The translations under genes and the position numbers were made by a program. DNA of 64,000 nt, taken from Rubellimicrobium sp. CFH 75288 (GTDB lineage: Bacteria; Pseudomonadota; Alphaproteobacteria; Rhodobacterales; Rhodobacteraceae). The notes under the pieces were generated by a model. The model saw only the letters and a program-made list of their open reading frames with translations. It was not told the origin of the DNA and did no database searches. The stretch lies in the NCBI RefSeq assembly GCF_009904055.1, contig NZ_WYDP01000003.1:124001-188000 (forward strand), given 5' to 3'. Of this stretch, positions 62,197 through 64,000 are shown in pieces. The first letter of the stretch is position 1. The number at the start of each line of letters is the position of its first letter.

Positions 62197-62205
62197 TGTG
62201 GATAA
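62197..62205 (-). other. Perfect DnaA-box sequence
   Basis: TGTGGATAA, the complement of TTATCCACA, lies next to the queA hairpin, in an 82-base gap. A single copy may be chance. Confidence 0.35.
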
Positions 62206-62259
62206 GCCGGGGCTCTCCGGCCGGGCTAGGGGACAGGGCAGCAGAGCGGGGGTGGCGCG

Positions 62260-63528
62260 ATGATCCAGGTTCTCGGCAGCGCCTGGGCGCTACTGCTCGG
62301 GATGTACTTCCTGATGATCGGCAACGGCCTGCAGGGCACGCTGCTGGGGCTGCGGGCGCAGGCCGAGGGATTCGCCACGCTCGAGATCAGCGTGGTCATG
62401 TCGGCCTATTTCGTGGGCTTCCTGTTCGCCTCGCGGCTGGCACCCGTTCTGATCGCACGGGTCGGGCATGTGCGGGTGTTCTCGGCCCTCGGCTCCATGA
62501 TCTCGGCCATCCTCATCCTCTACCCGCTGTTCCCCGAGCCCTGGGCCTGGGCGCTGGGGCGGGTCGTGATCGGATTCTGCTATTGCGGGGTCTACATCAC
62601 CGCCGAATCGTGGCTGAACGCGGCCGCCTCCAACGCCCACCGGGGCAAGGCGCTGTCGCTCTACATGGCGGTGCAGATGGGGGGCATCATCACGGCGCAA
62701 TGGCTGGTGGCGCAGGGCGACGTGATGGGTTTTGCCGTGTTCATCATCCCCTCGGTCCTCGTCTCGCTCAGCTTCGCGCCCGTGCTGCTTTCGGCCACGC
62801 AGACGACCCCCGCCTTCGCCGACACCAAGCCGCTCAGCATCCGCCGCCTGCTCCATGCCTCGCCGCTCGCCTGCGCGGGGATGTTCCTGCTCGGCTCGGT
62901 GTTTGCGGCGCAGTTCGGGATGTCGGCGGTCTATGGCACCCGCGCCGGCATGACCGAGGGGCAGATCGCGCTGATGGTCTCGCTCACCTACACGGCCGCG
63001 CTGCTGGCGCAGTATCCGATCGGGTGGCTGTCGGACCGGATGGACCGGCGGGTGCTGATCCTGGGCCTGGCGGCGCTGGGCGGCCTCGGGGCGGCGCTGG
63101 CGCTGGTCCTGCCGGGACCGGTCTGGATCGCGCTGGCGGCCGCGGCGGTGGTGGGGGGCACGTCCAACCCGCTCTACGCCCTCTTGATCGCCTATGCCAA
63201 CGACTACCTCGAGAAGGGGGACATGGCCGCGGCCTCGGCCGGGCTTCTGTTCATCAACGGGCTGGGCGCCATCGCCGGGCCGGTCCTCGTGGGGTGGGTC
63301 ATGGATGCGGGCGGCGCACAGGGCTTCTGGGGCATCATCGCGGCGGTGATGCTGGCGCTCGCGGCCTATGCCGCCTGGCGGATGCGGGCCGCGCCGGGGC
63401 GCGAGATCGTCGGCGACCGGACCGCCTTCACCCCCGTGCCCGTGGCCGCCACGCCTGTGGCCGCCATGCTCGAGGACGCCGCCGATCCGCCGACCGACGG
63501 CGGGCCGCGCAACAGGGAGGCCGCATGA
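62260..63528 (+). CDS. Major facilitator superfamily transporter (YcaD-like)
   Basis: 422 residues with about twelve hydrophobic segments. GLRAQAEGFATLEISVVMSAYF and VGFLFASRLAPVLIARVGHVR (first loop, here an MFS A-like motif) followed by YCGVYITAESWLNAAASNAHRG-type text in segment 4/5 (CGVYITAESWLN) fit the YcaD/YfkF group. WLSDRMDRRVLI is the second-half loop motif. The C-terminal 45 residues are soluble and polar. Substrate unknown. The start codon of the next gene overlaps its stop by four bases (ATGA), indicating translational coupling. Confidence 0.88.
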   Translation: MIQVLGSAWALLLGMYFLMIGNGLQGTLLGLRAQAEGFATLEISVVMSAYFVGFLFASRLAPVLIARVGHVRVFSALGSMISAILILYPLFPEPWAWALGRVVIGFCYCGVYITAESWLNAAASNAHRGKALSLYMAVQMGGIITAQWLVAQGDVMGFAVFIIPSVLVSLSFAPVLLSATQTTPAFADTKPLSIRRLLHASPLACAGMFLLGSVFAAQFGMSAVYGTRAGMTEGQIALMVSLTYTAALLAQYPIGWLSDRMDRRVLILGLAALGGLGAALALVLPGPVWIALAAAAVVGGTSNPLYALLIAYANDYLEKGDMAAASAGLLFINGLGAIAGPVLVGWVMDAGGAQGFWGIIAAVMLALAAYAAWRMRAAPGREIVGDRTAFTPVPVAATPVAAMLEDAADPPTDGGPRNREAA

Positions 63529-64000
63529 CCGCCACGATCCCCGGTCCCGACGACGTCACGGCCTTCTGGCTCGAGGAGGTGGGCGAGGCGCGCTGGTATG
63601 CGAGCGACGACGCGCTGGACGCGGCGATCCGCGACCGGTTCGGTTCCGCCTGGGCCGAGGCGGCGCGGGGCCGGCTGGGGCACTGGATGGCCACCGCCCC
63701 GGGCGCGCTGGGCTATCTCATCCTGCTCGACCAGTTTCCGCGCAACATGTTCCGCGGAGAGGCGCGCGCCTTCGCCACCGACGGGCGGGCACGGGTGGCG
63801 GCCAAGACGGCGATCGGCCGCGGCTGGGACCTGCGCATCCCCGAGCCCGAGCGGCAGTTCTTCTACCTGCCGCTGATGCACAGCGAGGTGCTGGTGGACC
63901 AGGACCGCACCGTGCGGCTGTTCCTGTCGCGGATGCCCGAGACCGGCGCGGACGGCCTTCTCCATGCGCTCGCCCATCGCGAGCAGATCCGCCGCTTCGG
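63525..64000 (+). CDS. DUF924 family protein, 3' end cut by the window
   Basis: ATG at 63525 overlaps the MFS stop; ribosome binding site GGGAGG. The visible 158 residues include the DUF924 signatures DDVTAFWLEEVGEARWYASD, LLDQFPRNMFRGEARAFATD and FFYLPLMHSEVLVDQD, a helical TPR-like family. Its function is not established. About 20-40 residues should be missing. No stop occurs before base 64000. Confidence 0.92.
   Translation, partial: MTATIPGPDDVTAFWLEEVGEARWYASDDALDAAIRDRFGSAWAEAARGRLGHWMATAPGALGYLILLDQFPRNMFRGEARAFATDGRARVAAKTAIGRGWDLRIPEPERQFFYLPLMHSEVLVDQDRTVRLFLSRMPETGADGLLHALAHREQIRRF

Overview
The window is very GC-rich, gene-dense chromosomal DNA with almost every third codon position G or C. 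Gene content and order point to an alphaproteobacterium of the Rhodobacterales (Rhodobacteraceae/Paracoccaceae type): surE-pcm-nlpD, trpC-moaC-moeA-lexA, purF-cvpA-radA, hisC next to tyrosine-pathway dehydrogenase, DUF2125 next to an extensin-like protein, a GTTC-N7-GTTC SOS box at lexA and a bactofilin coupled to an M23 peptidase. I see no rRNA, tRNA, CRISPR array, transposase, integrase or phage gene. The genus cannot be fixed from the sequence alone.

Layout: 1-1094 is the 3' part of trpB. 1240-2732 holds two small secreted PepSY-like proteins with charged low-complexity tails and a membrane-anchored LuxR-type regulator. 2714-4568 (minus) is DUF2237, pth and rplY. 4735-7850 is an MFS carrier convergent with an amylosucrase-like GH13 enzyme. 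7888-19660 (minus) is a long housekeeping run: nlpD, pcm, surE, an SDR, a sulfotransferase-like gene, a PilP-like orphan, purF, cvpA, radA, a membrane coiled-coil protein, mlaF/mlaE and alr. 19683-24660 (minus) is dnaB, then nusB-ribH-ribBA and ribE. 24800-31063 (plus) is a short capsule group (KpsS-, KpsD- and KpsC-like), mmcB and argE. 31060-39690 (minus) is a TPR/alpha-beta hydrolase fusion, a three-gene sugar-acid operon that looks like D-apionate catabolism (apnL, a RuBisCO-like protein, a DUF1537 kinase), selO and a membrane protein. 39764-46830 holds a nucleoside hydrolase, two small redox-type genes, hisC, tyrA-like, a frameshifted extensin-like gene, DUF2125 and a ChaC protein. 46899-50426 is a MotA/ExbB-like plus MotB/OmpA-like pair. 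50413-54887 (minus) is a flavoprotein, a newly noticed 55-residue ORF, lexA, moeA, moaC and trpC. 55033-57590 is bactofilin, M23 peptidase and bcp. 57706-64000 (plus) is a large AsmA/YhdP-like protein, queA, an MFS carrier and the start of a DUF924 gene.

How genes work together: riboflavin synthesis (ribBA, ribH, ribE) sits with nusB; the GTP cyclohydrolase half of RibBA has lost its catalytic cysteines, so that activity must come from elsewhere. The apnL-RLP-DUF1537 genes overlap or abut and form one operon for processing a branched C5 sugar acid. The KpsS/KpsD/KpsC genes supply initiation and export functions for a surface polysaccharide, without the ABC exporter in this window. nlpD, the M23 peptidase, bactofilin, the stator-like pair, the extensin-like protein, mlaEF and the AsmA-like protein all concern the cell envelope.

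The signals I consider least expected are: (1) three copies of a 16S-tail-like (anti-Shine-Dalgarno) motif, spaced in multiples of 30 bases with hairpins, in the leader of ribBA, whose own ribosome binding site is their complement; (2) the two-gene proton-channel-like complex with a roughly 600-residue periplasmic coiled coil; (3) the RuBisCO-like operon; (4) a small ORF with a strong ribosome binding site directly behind lexA; and (5) a clean frameshift in the extensin-like gene.
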